This document shows positions 3,189 to 5,094 of a stretch of DNA of 5,094 bases, one piece after another. This DNA is from an uncultured Lachnospiraceae bacterium (GTDB lineage Bacteria > Bacillota > Clostridia > Lachnospirales > Lachnospiraceae). The translations under genes and the position numbers were made by a program. The DNA lies in contig CAJUBR010000128.1 of NCBI GenBank assembly GCA_910584695.1, positions 1 through 5,094 of the forward strand, written 5' to 3'. The first letter of the stretch is position 1. Every line of letters begins with the position of its first letter. The notes under the pieces are model-generated. The model worked only from the letters and a program-made list of their open reading frames with translations, did not search any database and was not told the DNA's origin.

Positions 3189-4910
3189 TCATGCCATGCC
3201 CCTTTTCGTCCCCGTCCTCAGCTTATACTCTTTCTTATATTCATACATACGGTCATCCGCTTTCTGGTATATTTTTTCGATATCCTTTTCCGGAAGTTCA
3301 TCACTTGAAGCATATCCAAAGGAGATTGACATATTCAGATCCGCTACCTCAAGATTTTTCTTTTCTATATTTTTCTGAAACTCCTCCACCAGTGCTTCAA
3401 TTTCCTTCTTTGCAGATGTCAGGATAACAGCGATAAATTCATCTCCCCCCATCCTTCCTACAAACCCATGCTCCTCAAATGTTTTCCCAATCACATCCGC
3501 GGCACTCTTAATCAGCACATCGCCTTTCGCATGTCCATATGTATCGTTTATTACCTTAAGGTTATTTAAGTCAAAACACACAACAGTAAAATCCTCCGCC
3601 TTCTGCTCATTAATCTGCATCATATGCTCTGAACAGTAACGCCTGTTGTGGAGCTGTGTCAGCTCGTCCGTGTAAGCGCTCTTTAAAAGTGAATTCCTTT
3701 CGGCCTCTTCCATCATCCTGTGCGCCAGATTCATATAAAAAGATATAATCAGAATAAATACAAACACCATCATCCCGACTGCCGACAGCCCTCTAAAAGC
3801 AGAAATAGTATCCCCGTAATAACGTTCTTTATAATAAGCAAACAAGTCATACCCTGTACATCCGGCAACAACAAGAAGTCCTATCAGATAAAGCCGGTTT
3901 AAAAAACGGCTGGTTTTCAAACTAATAATATCTATTACAATAAAAAAGATAAGCAGGCAGACGATGATAGCCTGAAAATATTTTAATACTGCCGCACAAT
4001 GAATAATATCCATTGTATGTAATCCCAAAAACACAATGTCAAACAACATCTGTACTGCAAAAAGCAGCCAGTATACCGTGGTAATCAGTTTATTTTTTAA
4101 ATTCTTTACATTTTCATACATATAAAGAATCAGCGGTATAGGGCTTAGGTATAATGCCATATACTCTATTAAGGATACCGAATATAACGGAATTGCAAAT
4201 ACTAAGACAACATTATAATAACAAAGCGTCCACAGGCCCATACAGATACAAAACGCAGAAATGCAAAGGATTCTGGCATATTTTGCCGAAATCACTATAG
4301 CAAATGCAGTAATCAGCAATGTAGAAAAACCAAAAATAACTAAAAAACATCCCAAAAAGAGAGGAAGCCTATTCTCTGTCAAAAGAGAACGGTACGCATT
4401 TTCCCAGCCATAAATACGGATAGGGTCAAATTTAGTAAATGCATTATTTTCTGCCAAATCCCACTGGATTTTTAATGTTTTTCCCTTATATTCATCCGGA
4501 AAATTAATAAACTGGCTGCCACTTCCAACTGTTTTATGCTCCAGTATCCTTTCGTATCCATACTCATAAACCTGCTGGTCATCAATATATATCCTGACTG
4601 CAGAATGCCTGATATGGAGGCGCAACGTCCCCTCAACTATCTCCCAGCCATTAGGGAGCCTTCTCTCCATAACGATTTTATCCCCTATGCTCATCGCATC
4701 AAACCGAAACCTGTCCAGAGAAATGTTGCTATAGCTTTCGTCATTTATCATAATATCCCAATGGGCGTTAAGGTCGATATGATTGGACGTTGCCTCTCCG
4801 TCTTGTGTAAACAAGCCATCTATCTTGGGCAGCCAGATAATAATGCTCAGCAAAGTATACAAAACCCATGCGATCTTTAAGCCCTTCACCCATCCTTTTC
4901 TCTCTTTCAT
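3189..4910 (-). CDS. Membrane-bound diguanylate cyclase (GGDEF) with extracytoplasmic sensor and multi-pass membrane region
   Basis: This 573-residue protein makes the second messenger c-di-GMP from two GTP. A first membrane helix (about 11-28) leads to an extracytoplasmic part (about 30-180) rich in beta strands (GTLRLHIRHSAVRIYIDDQQ, KTLKIQW, FDPIRIYGW) that resembles a jelly-roll, 7TMR-DISM-type sensor. About seven or eight hydrophobic segments follow between 182 and 394. A short linker (MMEEAERNSLLKSAY) joins the GGDEF domain (about 408-565). Visible catalytic parts are DELTQLHNRRY (415-425), DLNNLKVINDTYGH (447-460) with the metal-binding Asp and base-contacting Asn/Asp, RMGGDEF (486-492) and SISFGYA (528-534). 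The active site is intact, so cyclase activity is expected. The RxxD inhibitory site five residues before GGDEF is missing (EEHG instead), so product inhibition is unlikely. The start at 4910 follows GGGAGG (4918-4923) by seven bases. Ligand unknown. Confidence 0.9.
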   Translation of the reverse strand: MKERKGWVKGLKIAWVLYTLLSIIIWLPKIDGLFTQDGEATSNHIDLNAHWDIMINDESYSNISLDRFRFDAMSIGDKIVMERRLPNGWEIVEGTLRLHIRHSAVRIYIDDQQVYEYGYERILEHKTVGSGSQFINFPDEYKGKTLKIQWDLAENNAFTKFDPIRIYGWENAYRSLLTENRLPLFLGCFLVIFGFSTLLITAFAIVISAKYARILCISAFCICMGLWTLCYYNVVLVFAIPLYSVSLIEYMALYLSPIPLILYMYENVKNLKNKLITTVYWLLFAVQMLFDIVFLGLHTMDIIHCAAVLKYFQAIIVCLLIFFIVIDIISLKTSRFLNRLYLIGLLVVAGCTGYDLFAYYKERYYGDTISAFRGLSAVGMMVFVFILIISFYMNLAHRMMEEAERNSLLKSAYTDELTQLHNRRYCSEHMMQINEQKAEDFTVVCFDLNNLKVINDTYGHAKGDVLIKSAADVIGKTFEEHGFVGRMGGDEFIAVILTSAKKEIEALVEEFQKNIEKKNLEVADLNMSISFGYASSDELPEKDIEKIYQKADDRMYEYKKEYKLRTGTKRGMA

Positions 4911-4988
4911 CCGCATTCCTCCCACTTCTCACATCTCCAAAATCCCTCTTCCAGATAGACTCTCCGGCACACAGAAACACCTGCAATC

Positions 4989-5017
4989 ATTATAGCATCC
5001 CTTGCTTTTTCCTACAA
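4989..5017 (-). promoter_or_regulatory. Promoter of the diguanylate cyclase gene
   Basis: On the minus strand, the -35 box TTGTAG (5012-5017), a 17-base spacer and a perfect TATAAT (4989-4994), preceded by TGC (extended -10), predict a start near 4982 and a leader of about 70 bases. The leader shows no fold that I recognise as a c-di-GMP riboswitch. The promoter lies 34 bases after the stop codon of the gene that enters from the right edge, so the cyclase can be transcribed on its own. Confidence 0.7.
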
Positions 5018-5036
5018 CTACCGATTTCATTCGAAC

Positions 5037-5066
5037 ACGGAAATCAATTTTCAATATATATTCATT
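5037..5066. repeat. Direct repeat, right copy (3' end of edge gene)
   Basis: This is the second copy of the imperfect 30-32-base repeat, about 2.57 kb from the first and in the same orientation. The two-base deletion relative to the left copy moves the reading frame so that the gene stops four codons earlier. Similarity continues weakly on both sides. Confidence 0.7.
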
Positions 5067-5094
5067 ACTGCCCCTATTAATTTGTCACTATTTA
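5051..5094 (-). CDS. C-terminal end of an unidentified gene, possible pyrophosphatase paralogue
   Basis: The only frame open to the window edge ends NSDKLIGAVMNIY with a TGA at 5051-5053. The tail LIGAVMNIY resembles the tail IMGRAMNIF of the HAM1-type pyrophosphatase encoded at 2471-3106. The DNA around the two stop codons is nearly identical, with 17 identical bases covering both stops and similar flanks. It is therefore probably the 3' end of a related or duplicated gene. Thirteen codons are too few to be sure, and the resemblance may instead reflect a copied 3' end only. Confidence 0.4.
   Translation of the reverse strand, partial: NSDKLIGAVMNIY

Noticed and set aside
4911..4925. GTG or ATG starts a few codons upstream for the diguanylate cyclase
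   Set aside because: The GTG at 4925 overlaps the ribosome binding site itself and the ATG at 4916 is too close to GGGAGG; 4910 has ideal spacing.
4911..4982. c-di-GMP riboswitch in the leader of the GGDEF gene
   Set aside because: The leader is only about 70 bases and shows neither the paired-helix layout nor the conserved GNRA-type core that I would expect; nothing supports it beyond the gene's function.
1..5094. CRISPR array, tRNA or rRNA genes, complete insertion sequence
   Set aside because: No regularly spaced repeats, no cloverleaf or CCA-type ends, and no transposase with flanking inverted repeats were seen on either strand.

Overview
The window looks like chromosome of a low-to-moderate GC Gram-positive anaerobe, most likely a gut Clostridia/Lachnospiraceae-type bacterium. 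The reasons are strong GGAGG-type ribosome binding sites, sigma-A-like TTGnnn/TATAAT promoters with 17-base spacing, a BspA-type leucine-rich-repeat remnant, a holin-like type I toxin gene and mobile-element debris. The assignment rests on style and gene families, not on a database search.

Left third (1-1490), accessory DNA. A TetR-family regulator runs off the left edge on the minus strand with a near-consensus promoter. After a gene-poor stretch rich in TTTCCC repeats and dyads come two decayed mobile-element pieces facing each other. One is the C-terminal end of a tyrosine recombinase (minus strand, about 550-702). The other resembles the C-terminal part of a MobA/MobL-type relaxase (plus strand, about 755-958). 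Next is a compact toxin locus at about 1015-1492 that explains almost every base: a plus-strand promoter, a long structured leader, a 38-residue holin-like membrane peptide and its terminator, plus an oppositely directed antisense RNA with its own promoter and terminator. This is the architecture of a TxpA/RatA-like type I toxin-antitoxin system, and it is the main find.

Right two thirds (1489-5094), all minus strand. In order of transcription from the right edge: the last 13 codons of an unknown gene; a promoter; a 573-residue membrane diguanylate cyclase with an extracytoplasmic sensor, a multi-pass membrane region and a GGDEF domain; a divergent RdgB/HAM1-type NTP pyrophosphatase; a cysteine-rich DUF3795 protein; a VOC (glyoxalase-fold) protein; and a stub of a BspA-like leucine-rich-repeat surface protein. 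DUF3795 and VOC are 13 bases apart and surely co-transcribed. The other gaps are about 80 bases with no convincing terminator, so read-through is possible.

The sequence around the 3' end of the pyrophosphatase gene (2464-2495) recurs at the right edge (5037-5066), around the stop codon of the gene that begins outside the window. This suggests a tandem paralogue or a duplication that flanks the diguanylate cyclase.
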